From Dehalococcoidia bacterium (GTDB lineage: Bacteria > Chloroflexota > Dehalococcoidia > Dehalococcoidales > UBA1222): 35,253 nucleotides of DNA. Of this stretch, positions 24,995-33,917 are shown one piece after another (position 1 is the stretch's first letter; each line of letters opens with the position of its first letter). A program made the position numbers and the translations under genes. The DNA lies in contig QZJY01000020.1 of the NCBI GenBank assembly GCA_003597995.1, positions 1 through 35,253 on the forward strand, written 5' to 3'. The notes under the pieces are model-generated. The model saw nothing but the letters and a program-made list of their open reading frames with translations, had not been told where the DNA came from and ran no database searches.

Positions 24995-26061
24995 GTCCAC
25001 AGGTTATTGGCTATGTAATTCCACAACATCGAGACGGCTATGCCGATCAGGTTGGCTATCAGATAATATACCCCGAACTCTGTCTTGAAAAGCCATAACA
25101 GACCCAGGTTTATGCCTACGGCTACCAGGCTCACAAGGTTGAACTGTCCCAGCTTGGTCAAATAGGATTTTACACCGTTTCCTTTAAGGTCGGCAAAAGT
25201 GAACCAGTGATTGAGGACGAAATTGGTGATGATGGACGTTTCGATGGCAATGGCCGAGGACAACATGAAAAAAAGCCCGACTTTATCCGTTAATAGCCAG
25301 AGCAATCCTTCGTTCACTAATACGCCGCTTCCCCCGACGAGGCAAAATTTCAGGAAGCGGACAAGTTCCCCGCTTCTCTGCATCAGGCTGAAGATGTGCT
25401 TTAGATACTCGATTTCCTGTTTCACATCCAGCTTGCTCTTGCCCTTCTCGCGGGGCTGGAACATGAAGGGCACTTCGGCGACTTTGCCGGCCGTACCCAT
25501 CACCAGCATCTCCAGCAGTACCTTGTAACCTATAGGCGCCAGCGTAACCCCGGATATAACGCTCTTTTTGAAGGCGAAGAAACCTGACATAGGGTCTTTT
25601 ACCTTACGGCTCTGCGGCAGAAGGATATGAGCCAGCATGATGGCCCCATTGGAGATTAGCTGCCGTGTTTTACTCCAGCCGGCGGTTCCTCCGCCCGGAA
25701 CATACCTGCTGGCCACGGCGATGTCTGCCCCAGCGCGTATTGCCTCGATAAGTGCAGGGATAACCTCAGGCGGGTGCTGCAGGTCGGCATCCATCACCAC
25801 CACGGTGTCGAAGGATACCATGCCGAAGCCATCAACCACTGCTGAAGCCAGGCCTTTTTTATCCTTACGCACGACAACCCTCGCCGGGTATTTGGAGGAA
25901 AGTGCCTTTATCAGTTCCGGGGTGCCGTCGCGGCTGTCGTCGTCAACGAAGACCACTTCGTAGTCATTACCGGTAATGGCACCGGCAATGCGCTCCAGGA
26001 GCAGGGCGATGTTGTCATGCTCGTTATAGGTGGGGATGAGAATCGAAAATGATTTAGACAT
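24982..26061 (-). CDS. Polyprenyl-phosphate mannose synthase-like GT2 fused to a GtrA domain
   Basis: The 359-aa protein has an N-terminal DPM1-like glycosyltransferase (about 1-225): ILIPTYNEHDNI, FVDDDSRDGT, a DXD-type VVMDADLQHPPE near 90 and the DPMSGFFAFKK motif near 160. The C-terminal third (about 230-359) is a four-helix GtrA-like membrane domain (FLKFCLVGGSGVLVNEGLLW onward to NYIANNLWTWKR). It likely transfers mannose from GDP-mannose to polyprenyl phosphate and helps membrane transfer of the product. It overlaps the mannosyltransferase start by 13 bases, consistent with translational coupling. DPM1-GtrA fusions are known in Chloroflexota and other bacteria. Confidence 0.87.
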   Translation of the reverse strand: MSKSFSILIPTYNEHDNIALLLERIAGAITGNDYEVVFVDDDSRDGTPELIKALSSKYPARVVVRKDKKGLASAVVDGFGMVSFDTVVVMDADLQHPPEVIPALIEAIRAGADIAVASRYVPGGGTAGWSKTRQLISNGAIMLAHILLPQSRKVKDPMSGFFAFKKSVISGVTLAPIGYKVLLEMLVMGTAGKVAEVPFMFQPREKGKSKLDVKQEIEYLKHIFSLMQRSGELVRFLKFCLVGGSGVLVNEGLLWLLTDKVGLFFMLSSAIAIETSIITNFVLNHWFTFADLKGNGVKSYLTKLGQFNLVSLVAVGINLGLLWLFKTEFGVYYLIANLIGIAVSMLWNYIANNLWTWKR

Positions 26062-26439
26062 TTATCATTGCTCTATAGACATGTCTCTGCTGAACATTCC
26101 GATTATTCTACCACAACTCGGTTAAGTTGGAGAAAAGAAAGGCTGAACGCCCATGAGCAGATGCTTCCATATCCAATAGTGTCTTATTCCGTTGATTGAC
26201 AGTGGCGTCAGGCTGCCTTTGGCAGTGGCATAATGAAAGCTGATTATCTAGATCTCTGCGGCATATTTACCTTTAGAAGAGCGATGTCCATGTCAGAGGG
26301 AACGAAAGATGTGGAGGGTATTGAAACGCTTACCCGAAGGTCAACTGGTTAAAATAGAGGTAGATAAAAAATGGTAGCTACCAGGGATGGAATCCAGCCC
26401 CCATCCCCATATTTATTGGAGAAAAATAAGATGTGTTGC
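26062..26439. other. Intergenic stretch without supported gene
   Basis: About 378 bases between the GT2-GtrA start and the stop of the DUF1858 gene. A 39-codon plus-strand frame near 26234 lacks a ribosome site and protein-like character. GGTAGCTACC near 26372 is a 10-bp palindrome. I see no RNA gene or known element. Confidence 0.5.
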
Positions 26440-26688
26440 CTATATTCTGGAGAAAAGAGCCTGCGGTGATTTCACAACAAACCTATTTTCCTCGAGTTTT
26501 CTCACCACATCATCGAGGTTTTTCCCCTGCTTCTGGCAACCCTGAGGTATTGTCATAATTTTGCCAAGAGTGTTCCTGACAACCGGGTAAGTCACACCCG
26601 CAAACCCCAATTCTTTGAGAACGCTGATGAGTTCCGGGAAAGCCTCTGTGAGTTCGTAGACACTCCTGGTCAAATCAATCTCTTTCAT
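26440..26688 (-). CDS. DUF1858 domain protein
   Basis: An 82-aa protein matching DUF1858: ...LTRSVYELTEAFPELISVLKELGF at the start, then the family-like IPQGCQKQGKNLDDVVRKLEENRF. This domain is related to the N-terminal domain of ScdA-type iron-sulfur repair proteins and often sits beside hemerythrin-type proteins. A strong GAGGAGG lies before the ATG. It overlaps the end of the upstream DUF438 gene by 14 bases and is surely co-expressed with it. Confidence 0.8.
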   Translation of the reverse strand: MKEIDLTRSVYELTEAFPELISVLKELGFAGVTYPVVRNTLGKIMTIPQGCQKQGKNLDDVVRKLEENRFVVKSPQALFSRI

Positions 26689-27898
26689 CCAGCAACCTCC
26701 TCTCCCCCTCTAATTGCTTGATTCCAGTGATGTCTTGAGTGACTTCAAGTGTTCCCAGGTAGTTCCCCTGGCTGTCCCGCACAGCGAAGTAGCGGATGTA
26801 AATCAACCGGTCATGGAAGGTGATCCAGAATTCATAAGAGTCCCGCTTTCCCTGTTTGAAAGCGGATAAAATCTTTTCCACCTTCTCCACGCTCTGCGGC
26901 GGATGGCAGTTCTGCACCTTCCTTCCCAGAACTGCCTTGGTGCGCAGGAAAATGCGTTCCTTGCTGTCTGAGAAGTAACGCAGCGTATCATCCTTATCGA
27001 TGAAAGTCACGTCCAGCGGAAGTGTATTCAATATAGGTAGCAACTCTGCAAGCTTGATTGAACCCGTGGGCATATTGATAGCCTCATCACGGATTAGTGT
27101 CTCTTCGAGGAGCGTTGACTCCAGATGCCTGATAAGTTCGGTCGTTTCCGCCGGTTTTTCAATGAAAACATAGCCGATGCCATCACTCTCCCGAAGTATT
27201 TCCACCCAATCACCGGCATCGAGCTTTTCGAGCGAAGCGGGGAAGAGAATATTCTCTTCCTTGAATACCATGCCCAGGACTTCGTCGATGAACGGGTTCA
27301 GTCTTTTCTCAAGATAAGCGGATAGCTCATCGTGCCCCTTAATGCCATCGAGTTCAGCCGATGCCGCTTTCAGCAATCCCCTGATTTCATTGTCTTTCCC
27401 CCACATCACTTTTGAAGGGCCCATGAAGCCCTTTTTCTCAAGGAACGGGAAGAGGAGCTGCTCTTTGCGTTCATAGTGGGTTTCCACCCCCCTGAGTTTG
27501 AGCAAGACTTCTTTAAGTTGCGCCTTAACGCGGGGAAAGCCGGAGCTATCCTTTTTTTCAGCCGTCTTTTTCAGGGCATCAACCAGTTTTTCTATTTCGC
27601 GGTTTTCCAGCTTGAAAAGGTAGACCGGGTGCGCCGGCGAAGTTTCTTTGACGGCCTCCTTTTCCAGGGCTGACTGGAAGATAAGGGCGTGGACATTGCA
27701 GAACTTCTTAATCTCTTCCGTGGAAAGTCCCTCGTCAATGAGAGATTGCTCGAGTTCCGCGATTTCAGACGAGCTGATATTGCCCGCTTCCTGTTCGAAC
27801 CGCTGTTTGGCTTCCGTGACCGACAGACCCTCATGTAACTTGAGGATAATGTCCTTGAGTATCGCCTTTTTCGCTTCTCTCTTCAACATATCAGCCAT
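26675..27898 (-). CDS. DUF438-hemerythrin-PAS sensor protein
   Basis: A 407-aa soluble protein with three parts. DUF438 covers about 5-75 (LKDIILKLHEGLSVTEAKQR, EGLSTEEIKKFCNVHA). A hemerythrin-like four-helix domain covers about 85-245 (HPVYLFKLENREIE, THYERKEQLLFPFLEKKG, KEENILFPASLEKL). A PAS domain covers about 285-400 (LDVTFIDKDDTLRYFSD, ending LGTLEVTQDIT). This architecture is associated with anaerobes and sensing of oxygen, NO or redox state; output is unknown since no kinase domain follows. ATG 27898 has AAGGAGG at ideal spacing, unlike a possible start 28 codons upstream. A CRP/FNR-type site lies in the promoter. Confidence 0.85.
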   Translation of the reverse strand: MADMLKREAKKAILKDIILKLHEGLSVTEAKQRFEQEAGNISSSEIAELEQSLIDEGLSTEEIKKFCNVHALIFQSALEKEAVKETSPAHPVYLFKLENREIEKLVDALKKTAEKKDSSGFPRVKAQLKEVLLKLRGVETHYERKEQLLFPFLEKKGFMGPSKVMWGKDNEIRGLLKAASAELDGIKGHDELSAYLEKRLNPFIDEVLGMVFKEENILFPASLEKLDAGDWVEILRESDGIGYVFIEKPAETTELIRHLESTLLEETLIRDEAINMPTGSIKLAELLPILNTLPLDVTFIDKDDTLRYFSDSKERIFLRTKAVLGRKVQNCHPPQSVEKVEKILSAFKQGKRDSYEFWITFHDRLIYIRYFAVRDSQGNYLGTLEVTQDITGIKQLEGERRLLDERD

Positions 27899-27971
27899 GT
27901 TTGACCTCCTTGTGGTAAATACTGATTCCTGGCCTTCACCGAATAGTGATTTTCGGGGTCGGACAAACTGG

Positions 27972-28028
27972 TTATACGCCATTTTTTGTCAGGTAGCCCT
28001 CTACTACCATTGAATAGCGGACGTTCAT
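27972..28028 (-). CDS. Possible 18-aa leader peptide upstream of the hemerythrin gene
   Basis: ATG 28028 has GGAGAG seven bases upstream and opens an 18-codon frame, MNVRYSMVVEGYLTKNGV, then TAA. It lies about 20 bases after the predicted transcription start. It could be a regulatory leader or the remnant of a lost gene; no attenuator structure is obvious. Confidence 0.35.
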   Translation of the reverse strand: MNVRYSMVVEGYLTKNGV

Positions 28029-28053
28029 TTCAACTCTCCTCTGTTCAGGTGTT

Positions 28054-28096
28054 AATTTAACATGCTTCAAAAAACTTATCTGTGATATTGCTCACA
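28054..28096 (-). promoter_or_regulatory. CRP/FNR-type binding site and promoter for the hemerythrin operon
   Basis: TGTGATATTGCTCACA (28081-28096) is a perfect TGTGA-N6-TCACA palindrome of the CRP/FNR family. On the minus strand an extended -10 TGTTAAATT (about 28062-28054) follows. The implied start near 28047 puts the site centre at about -41.5, the classic class II activator position. This fits redox or oxygen control of the sensor operon. Confidence 0.6.
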
Positions 28097-28166
28097 CTGT
28101 TAATTTTTTCTCCGTGAAGTTGCTGGAGACTCAAACTGGCTTAGCCTTGGTTAAAGCTAACTCAAA

Positions 28167-28195
28167 TTGACTTGACATATAGCCCGTGTTATCAT
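28167..28195 (+). promoter_or_regulatory. Promoter for the udg-rnj-ftsK operon
   Basis: TTGACT (28167-28172), 17 bases, then TATCAT (28190-28195) with an extended TG at 28187-28188. Initiation near 28202 rules out the in-frame TTG at 28172 as a translation start. Confidence 0.6.
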
Positions 28196-28240
28196 GATTC
28201 AAGAGGTGCAGACATCAATTCCAGCCCTGCCAACTATGAT

Positions 28241-28858
28241 ATGTCGGCTCTAACTGAGCTTTATCAAGCCGTACGCTCCTGCCACAAGTGTGAAATATCG
28301 AAATCGCGGACTAACGCGGTGCCCGGAGAAGGGGCGGAGAACGCCGAGATCATGTTCATCGGCGAGGCTCCGGGCTGGCACGAGGACCAGCAGGGGCGAC
28401 CATTCGTCGGTTCAGCCGGCCAGTTCCTGGACCAGCTCCTGAAATCCATCGACCTCAAGCGCGAGCAGGTGTACATTACCAATGTCATCAAGACGCGCCC
28501 GCCGGACAACCGCGACCCGCTGCCGCAGGAGATTATCAACTGCCGCCCGTGGCTGGACAAGCAGCTTGAAATCATCAAGCCGAAGATGATAGTCACGCTG
28601 GGGCGCTACTCCATGGCTCTCTTTCTGCCGGGTAAGACCATCAGCCAGATACACGGCATGGCCGTGAAGAAGGATGGCATGCTCTATTTCGCCATGTACC
28701 ATCCGGCGGCGGCGCTGCACCAGGGTAGCTTGCGCGGCGTCATCCAGTCCGACATGCTGAAAATACCCGGCCTGCTGGCCGGATTGAAAAAAGAAACCGG
28801 AGAAAATAAGGCTCAGATGAGCCAAAAGGGAGAAACGCAGCAACTCAAGCTGTTATAA
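28241..28858 (+). CDS. Family 4 (iron-sulfur) uracil-DNA glycosylase
   Basis: Removes uracil from DNA in base excision repair. From ATG 28241 it is 205 aa, normal for the family. Motifs: the cluster pair C14-x2-C17, the catalytic-loop motif [20 protein letters not shown] at 41-60, VTLGRYS near 120 and YHPAAALHQ near 160. The [4Fe-4S] cluster normally has a third Cys in the KCRPP motif; here it is Thr85 (KTRPP), while Cys101 (NCRP) is kept, leaving three of four usual ligands. The start lacks a strong ribosome site. RNase J begins 13 bases after the stop. Confidence 0.88.
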   Translation: MSALTELYQAVRSCHKCEISKSRTNAVPGEGAENAEIMFIGEAPGWHEDQQGRPFVGSAGQFLDQLLKSIDLKREQVYITNVIKTRPPDNRDPLPQEIINCRPWLDKQLEIIKPKMIVTLGRYSMALFLPGKTISQIHGMAVKKDGMLYFAMYHPAAALHQGSLRGVIQSDMLKIPGLLAGLKKETGENKAQMSQKGETQQLKLL

Positions 28859-28871
28859 AGGAAAAAAGCTC

Positions 28872-30533
28872 ATGCCAAAAGAAAAACTCAAGATCATTCC
28901 CCTGGGTGGCCTGGGGGAAATAGGTAAGAACATGATGGCCATCGAATACGGCGAGGACATAATGGTCGTCGACTGCGGACTGATGTTCCCCGACGAAGAA
29001 ATGATGGGCATCGACTTGGTTATCCCCGATGTCAGCTACCTGGTGGAGCACCAGAAAAAGGTGCGCGGCATCGTCATTACCCACGCCCACGAGGACCACA
29101 TCGGAGCGCTGCCCTACGTGCTGCCGCAGCTTAACGTGCCCATCTACTGCACCAAACTGGCCAAAGGCCTCATTTCCGGCAAGCTCAAAGAAAGAAAAGT
29201 TCTGGCGCAGACCAAGATCAATGTGATTGCCCCGGGAGGGCATTTCACTCTGGGGCATCATTTCGCGGTGGAGTTCTTCCCCGTGTGCCACAGCATCCCA
29301 GACGCGGTGGGACTCATCGTGCGCACTCCCGCCGGCACCATCGTGCATACAGGTGATTTCAAGCTGGACTACACGCCGGTAAACGGGCAGCCCACCGACC
29401 TCTCCCGCCTGGCGCAGGTGGGGTCGCAGGGCGTGCTGCTGCTCATGTCCGACTCGACCTACTCCGAGCTGCCGGGTTACACTCCTTCCGAAAAAGTGGT
29501 CAGCGAAGCACTTGATACTATCATCGCCAATGCTCCTGGCCGCGTGCTGGTGACCACATTCGCCTCCCTTATCTCGCGCATGCAGCAGATAATAGATGCC
29601 GCTGCCAAACACAACCGCCGTGTCTTCGTGGTGGGACGCAGCATGACGGACAACGTGCGCATAGCCAGCGACCTGGGCTACCTCAAGCTCCCGCCGGGCG
29701 TCATGGGGCATATCGACGAGCTATCCCGCACCCCTCGCGAAAAGGTTGTGATTCTCACCACCGGCAGCCAGGGAGAGCCCACTTCCGGGCTGGTGCGTAT
29801 CGCCAGCCGTGCCAACCAGCATATCAGCATTGTTCCCGGAGACACCGTAATCATCTCCGCCTCGCCCATACCGGGCAATGAGTCGCTGGTCAACCGCACC
29901 GTGGACAATCTCTTCAAGCAGGGAGCCCAGGTGTTTTACGGCAGCCGTACCCAGGCGCACGTTCATGGCCATGCCAGCCAGGAAGAGCTCAAGCTGATGA
30001 TGAGCCTCACCAAACCCAAATATTTCGTTCCCGTGCATGGCGAATACCGCCACCTCAGCCTGCATGCCAAGCTGGCGCAGTCGGTAGGTATTCCTGCCGA
30101 CCACACCTTTGTGCTGGAGGACGGCGACGTGCTGGAACTGGATGCCACCGGCGGTAAAACCGGTCACAAGGTAAGCTCCGGCAATGTTTACGTGGACGGC
30201 CTCTCCGTGGGGGACGTGGACGGAGTCATCCTGCGCAACCGCCGCATGCTGTCACGCGACGGCATCGTGGTGGTCATCATCGCTATCAACAAGCAGACCG
30301 GCAAGCTGGTCACCCGTCCCGATATTGTCTCGCGCGGCTTCGTGGATGTCATCGAATCCAAAGACATGCTCGACGGCGGGCGCGACCTGGTGGCGGAGGT
30401 GTTGAACCATGGCCGGACGCACACTTCGGACAGGGGTTTTATCGACAACGAGGTCAAAAATGCCCTCGACAAGTATTTCTACGACAAGACCAAGCGCCGC
30501 CCCATGATACTACCGGTGCAGGTGCAGGTGTAG
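28872..30533 (+). CDS. rnj: Ribonuclease J
   Basis: RNase J is a metallo-beta-lactamase/beta-CASP enzyme with 5'-3' exonuclease and endonuclease activity, central to mRNA decay and rRNA processing. The 553-aa length is normal. The zinc motif HAHEDH is at 71-76, after IPLGGLGEIGKNM. GDFKLDYTP follows near 163. The beta-CASP region has VTTFASLISRMQQI and GRSMTDN. HVHGHASQEELKLMM and VPVHGEYRHL give the remaining active-site histidines. AAAGGA lies before the ATG. It sits between udg and ftsK in one operon with gaps of 13 and 9 bases. Confidence 0.94.
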   Translation: MPKEKLKIIPLGGLGEIGKNMMAIEYGEDIMVVDCGLMFPDEEMMGIDLVIPDVSYLVEHQKKVRGIVITHAHEDHIGALPYVLPQLNVPIYCTKLAKGLISGKLKERKVLAQTKINVIAPGGHFTLGHHFAVEFFPVCHSIPDAVGLIVRTPAGTIVHTGDFKLDYTPVNGQPTDLSRLAQVGSQGVLLLMSDSTYSELPGYTPSEKVVSEALDTIIANAPGRVLVTTFASLISRMQQIIDAAAKHNRRVFVVGRSMTDNVRIASDLGYLKLPPGVMGHIDELSRTPREKVVILTTGSQGEPTSGLVRIASRANQHISIVPGDTVIISASPIPGNESLVNRTVDNLFKQGAQVFYGSRTQAHVHGHASQEELKLMMSLTKPKYFVPVHGEYRHLSLHAKLAQSVGIPADHTFVLEDGDVLELDATGGKTGHKVSSGNVYVDGLSVGDVDGVILRNRRMLSRDGIVVVIIAINKQTGKLVTRPDIVSRGFVDVIESKDMLDGGRDLVAEVLNHGRTHTSDRGFIDNEVKNALDKYFYDKTKRRPMILPVQVQV

Positions 30534-30542
30534 AGGAAGAGT

Positions 30543-32903
30543 ATGGCCAACAACCACGCGGCCAAAAAAGCGGAAAAACATTCCTCCAGGCCCAAAGCGC
30601 GGCCTCAGAAGGCTAGAGCTCCCAAGGTCAATCGGAGCGGAGGCGGTCCGGGTCCGTTGAGGCGGCTGTTTACCTCCATCTGGACATGGCGTCTCATTCT
30701 GCTGGCGGCCTTTATCGCCCTGTTCGCCTGGCAGTGGGACAGAATCTCTGAATTTATTAACAATCTCATTACGGGCACTTATGGAGCGTTAGGGTGGGGT
30801 CTGATACTCATCCTGATGGCTTTAATCGTAGCGGTGAGCGTGCTTTTCCGCGAACAACTGGTGCCGTTTGCTAAACGCTGGACGCTGAATTACTGGTACC
30901 GCTGGGCGGGCGCGTTGATATTGCTTTTCGCAATCTGGGGCATACTGGGGTTTTTTGACCTGGGAGGCAGCGTAGGCTCTAACATCGCTGGCGATGATGT
31001 TGTGTTGGGCGTGTTCAAGATTCTCGGCCTGGTATTGCTGGCATTCATTCTCCTGCTTCCGGCTATCAGCTGGCGCGTCTTTAAGAATATCGTCGGGGGG
31101 CTGGTGGGACTGTTCCGCATGCCCGCGCCGAAGCCGCGGCCCACCGGCATGCCTGCATCAGGTACGAAAGGCGTTGCTTCACTGACAGAGTCCGAGCGCC
31201 TCTCCGCCACTGAATCCATAGCACGAGTTCCTCTCAAGGATGGCGTTACACCCCCGCAACGCAGGATCGGCCTGCCTTCATTCGGCGGGTCCGCTGAGAA
31301 AGCGGTTAAAGAGCCGCCCAAAAAGCCTGAATTAGAGACCTCTACCGCCGCTCCGAGGCAGCCGGCCCAGCAGGTGGCGCTGGATGTATGGCGCAAGTAC
31401 GGCGAGTCCTCCAGGGTGGTTGTCATCGACGGCTGGAAGCTGCCGCCCATAGATATTCTGGACAAAGCCCAGGAGATAGAATTCAGCGAGTCCGATAACC
31501 GCCAGCGCGCCAAAGTCATCGAAGACGCCCTGGCGAGCTATGGCGTCATCGGTAAGGTCATCGAGATAAACGTCGGCCCTACCGTGACACAGTTCGGCGT
31601 GGAGCCCGGCTGGGATATCAAAACCAGACGAGTGCAGGAAAAAGACAAGGACGGCAATGTTACCGCCCGCGACGAAGAGGCCTCGCGTACGCGCGTCAAG
31701 GTGGAACGCATCACCGCCCTTTCCAACAACCTGGCGCTGGCTCTCTCCGCTCCCACCATCCGCATTGAGGCTCCCGTACCGGGCAAACCCATCGTCGGTA
31801 TCGAGGTGCCCAACAAGGTCTACAGCACCGTCAGCCTGCGCGGCATCATAGAGACCAACAGTTTTCAAAAACTCCTCACCAAGACCAAGCTGGCCATGGC
31901 GCTGGGCAAAGGCGCCGGCGGCGAAGCGGTGGCCGACGACCTGGCCAAGATGCCGCACATACTGATTGCCGGGGCCACCGGTTCGGGCAAGACGGTGTGC
32001 CTCAATGCCATCATTTGCTGCATATTGATGGGCAACACGCCCTATGACACCAAGCTCATTATGATAGACCCCAAGCGCGTGGAGCTTACACCCTTCAACA
32101 GCCTGCCGCACCTGGCGGCGCCGGTCATCGTGGATACCGACAAAGCTCTCAGCACCATGCGCTGGCTCAATATGGAGATGGATAACCGCTACAAGAAGCT
32201 GGCGGCTACGGGTTCGCGCAATATCGACGGCTACAACAAGGGTAAAACCGGCCCCGAGAAAATGCCTTACCTTATCCTCGTCATCGACGAACTGGCCGAC
32301 CTGATGATGGCCGGCTTCGACGAGGTGGAGCACATCCTGTGCCGCCTGGCCCAGCTGGCGCGCGCCGTGGGTATTCACCTGGTAGTGGCCACGCAGCGCC
32401 CTTCGGTGGACGTCATTACCGGTCTAATCAAGGCCAACTTCCCCACGCGCATCAGCTTTGCCGTCACATCGCAGGTGGACTCGCGCACCATCCTCGACAT
32501 GGTGGGCGCCGAGAAGCTGCTGGGACGCGGGGACATGCTTTATGCCCCCACCGAGGCGGCCAAGCCCAAGAGGCTTCAGGGATGCTACGTTTCCGACGCA
32601 GAGGTGGAACGCCTGGTCTATTTCTGGAACAGCCAGAAGAAGCAGGACGTGGCGCCGCTCAACGTGACGGAAATTGCCTCCGCTCCTCCTGTGATGAAGA
32701 AAGAGAGCCAGCCAGTGGACCCGCTTATGGACACCGTGCGTCAACTGGCGGGCGAACATGACCAGATTTCGGCGTCTTATTTACAGAGGAAGCTGGGGAT
32801 AGGCTACCCACGCGCCGCCAGGCTCTACGACAAGCTCAAAGAGGAGATGGAATCGGGGCTGGACGGCGGTGCGGAGATGCCGAAAGACGGGCCGGAGATA
32901 TAG
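30543..32903 (+). CDS. ftsK: DNA translocase FtsK/SpoIIIE
   Basis: The 786-aa protein pumps chromosomal DNA at division. It opens with a basic tail (about 1-40), then about four membrane helices (near 45-65, 80-100, 115-140 and 155-180) and a short linker. The RecA-like motor spans about 260-710: IEAPVPGKPIVGIEVPNK, Walker A GATGSGKTV near 477-485, Walker B LVIDELADLM near 578 and the ATQRPSVDVITGLIKANFP motif. The C-terminal gamma domain (about 720-780, QLAGEHDQISASYLQRKLGI) is a winged helix that reads polar DNA sites. AGAGGAAGA precedes the ATG. A strong terminator follows. Confidence 0.94.
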   Translation: MANNHAAKKAEKHSSRPKARPQKARAPKVNRSGGGPGPLRRLFTSIWTWRLILLAAFIALFAWQWDRISEFINNLITGTYGALGWGLILILMALIVAVSVLFREQLVPFAKRWTLNYWYRWAGALILLFAIWGILGFFDLGGSVGSNIAGDDVVLGVFKILGLVLLAFILLLPAISWRVFKNIVGGLVGLFRMPAPKPRPTGMPASGTKGVASLTESERLSATESIARVPLKDGVTPPQRRIGLPSFGGSAEKAVKEPPKKPELETSTAAPRQPAQQVALDVWRKYGESSRVVVIDGWKLPPIDILDKAQEIEFSESDNRQRAKVIEDALASYGVIGKVIEINVGPTVTQFGVEPGWDIKTRRVQEKDKDGNVTARDEEASRTRVKVERITALSNNLALALSAPTIRIEAPVPGKPIVGIEVPNKVYSTVSLRGIIETNSFQKLLTKTKLAMALGKGAGGEAVADDLAKMPHILIAGATGSGKTVCLNAIICCILMGNTPYDTKLIMIDPKRVELTPFNSLPHLAAPVIVDTDKALSTMRWLNMEMDNRYKKLAATGSRNIDGYNKGKTGPEKMPYLILVIDELADLMMAGFDEVEHILCRLAQLARAVGIHLVVATQRPSVDVITGLIKANFPTRISFAVTSQVDSRTILDMVGAEKLLGRGDMLYAPTEAAKPKRLQGCYVSDAEVERLVYFWNSQKKQDVAPLNVTEIASAPPVMKKESQPVDPLMDTVRQLAGEHDQISASYLQRKLGIGYPRAARLYDKLKEEMESGLDGGAEMPKDGPEI

Positions 32904-32928
32904 CTCTCTCTACATCTCTGTGAAAATT

Positions 32929-32962
32929 AAAAGGAGTCCCGATGAAATCGGGACTCCTTTTC
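32929..32962 (+). terminator. Intrinsic terminator after ftsK
   Basis: AAAAGGAGTCCCGAT and ATCGGGACTCCTTTT form a 15-bp perfect stem with a 3-4-base loop, followed by a T-run; the A-run on the other side allows it to serve the convergent lipoprotein gene as well. Confidence 0.92.
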
Positions 32963-32999
32963 TGTTAGGTGTTTATCGGGTGCAGCCACTCTTTCATGT

Positions 33000-33506
33000 C
33001 TAGTAGGACGGCGCGAAAGTGGAAGAGGCATCAATATCAGCGGGTAAAGCTAACTGCCCGGCAGGTGCTACCACGCAATTGTTGAAAGTAAGTCCTGGAA
33101 TGTAACGTGATGCGGGCCCGGCATTCTTTCCCACCACATCGATTTTGTCCCCCGGTTTGAAGTCGTCCATGCTACTGAGGTTCATCAGGTAGCACTGGAT
33201 TTGGTCTACCCAGATAAAGCCCTTGTCCAATCCGGTGAACATACGTTCATCGACGAGTATATTTTTAAAGATAAAAACAACGTCATTGTACTGGGCATTT
33301 ACATTAAGCCAGCGGAATTCCGCGTGATCGCCAAAATATTCTCTTAACAGGTCATCGGGTTCAATTGGTACACAACTGTAGTATTCGGGTGGCACATAAG
33401 GTTGAGGATTGAACACGGCGCTCTGGCTGCAGCCTGCTAGCAGTGTTGACAGAGCTACTATGGCTAACACAAAAGGCATGGATATCTTTTTAATTGTTTT
33501 GATCAT
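33000..33506 (-). CDS. Putative lipoprotein of unknown function
   Basis: A 168-aa protein with a classic lipoprotein signal: basic start MIKTIKKI, hydrophobic helix, then lipobox LLAGC with Cys near residue 26. The mature part is a small domain with VNAQYNDVVFIFKNILVDER and FKPGDKIDVVGKNAG, reminiscent of OB-fold tRNA_anti-like lipoproteins, though the match is weak. It would be anchored on the outside of the cytoplasmic membrane. It converges with ftsK. Confidence 0.7.
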   Translation of the reverse strand: MIKTIKKISMPFVLAIVALSTLLAGCSQSAVFNPQPYVPPEYYSCVPIEPDDLLREYFGDHAEFRWLNVNAQYNDVVFIFKNILVDERMFTGLDKGFIWVDQIQCYLMNLSSMDDFKPGDKIDVVGKNAGPASRYIPGLTFNNCVVAPAGQLALPADIDASSTFAPSY

Positions 33507-33917
33507 CGCTTACTTATTTTCCCCCCAAATATTCAGCTGTGCATTCGGTGATTATGCTGTCATGCACCACTTTATTGGATTTGAAAGGTGTCGTCTGTGA
33601 CATTTGTCATCATGGTTTGATACTTGAATTTACGAAGTGAGCGACTTCCCGAAAAGCTGAAGATGCTTCGGGATTGTCGCCGACCTCTGGCCGCATAAAA
33701 TGGAACGGTATTGTCCCTTGTATCTTAGGAAAATAGAGAATTGAAGAAATCGAATTAGCTTTTTTGAGTTAGGAATAGCCAAGTCATAATATACAATTGC
33801 GATATTGTCTAAACCCTTAATTTCCTGTTTTTCTACGCATAGGTACGTTTGACATCCCCGTCCAGCTTATTTTTATAATTAAACCTTGAATTTATATGTG
33901 CGATGGAGTATTTAACA
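33507..33917. other. Intergenic region with a 12-bp palindrome and a hairpin
   Basis: About 410 AT-rich bases. TGACATTTGTCA (33598-33609) is a palindrome of response-regulator or TetR type. CCCGAA...TTCGGG near 33653-33677 can form a hairpin. On the minus strand a frame of about 50 codons ends near 33620 (with FMRPEVGDNPEASSAFREV), without ribosome site or known homology that I recognise; it may be a gene remnant. No complete gene is supported. Confidence 0.4.

Noticed and set aside
26234-26355. 39-codon frame between the glycosyltransferase and DUF1858 genes
   Set aside because: No ribosome site, no convincing composition and no recognisable domain.
28172-28240. TTG at 28172 as start of the uracil-DNA glycosylase
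   Set aside because: It overlaps the predicted promoter and adds 23 residues not expected for family 4 UDG.
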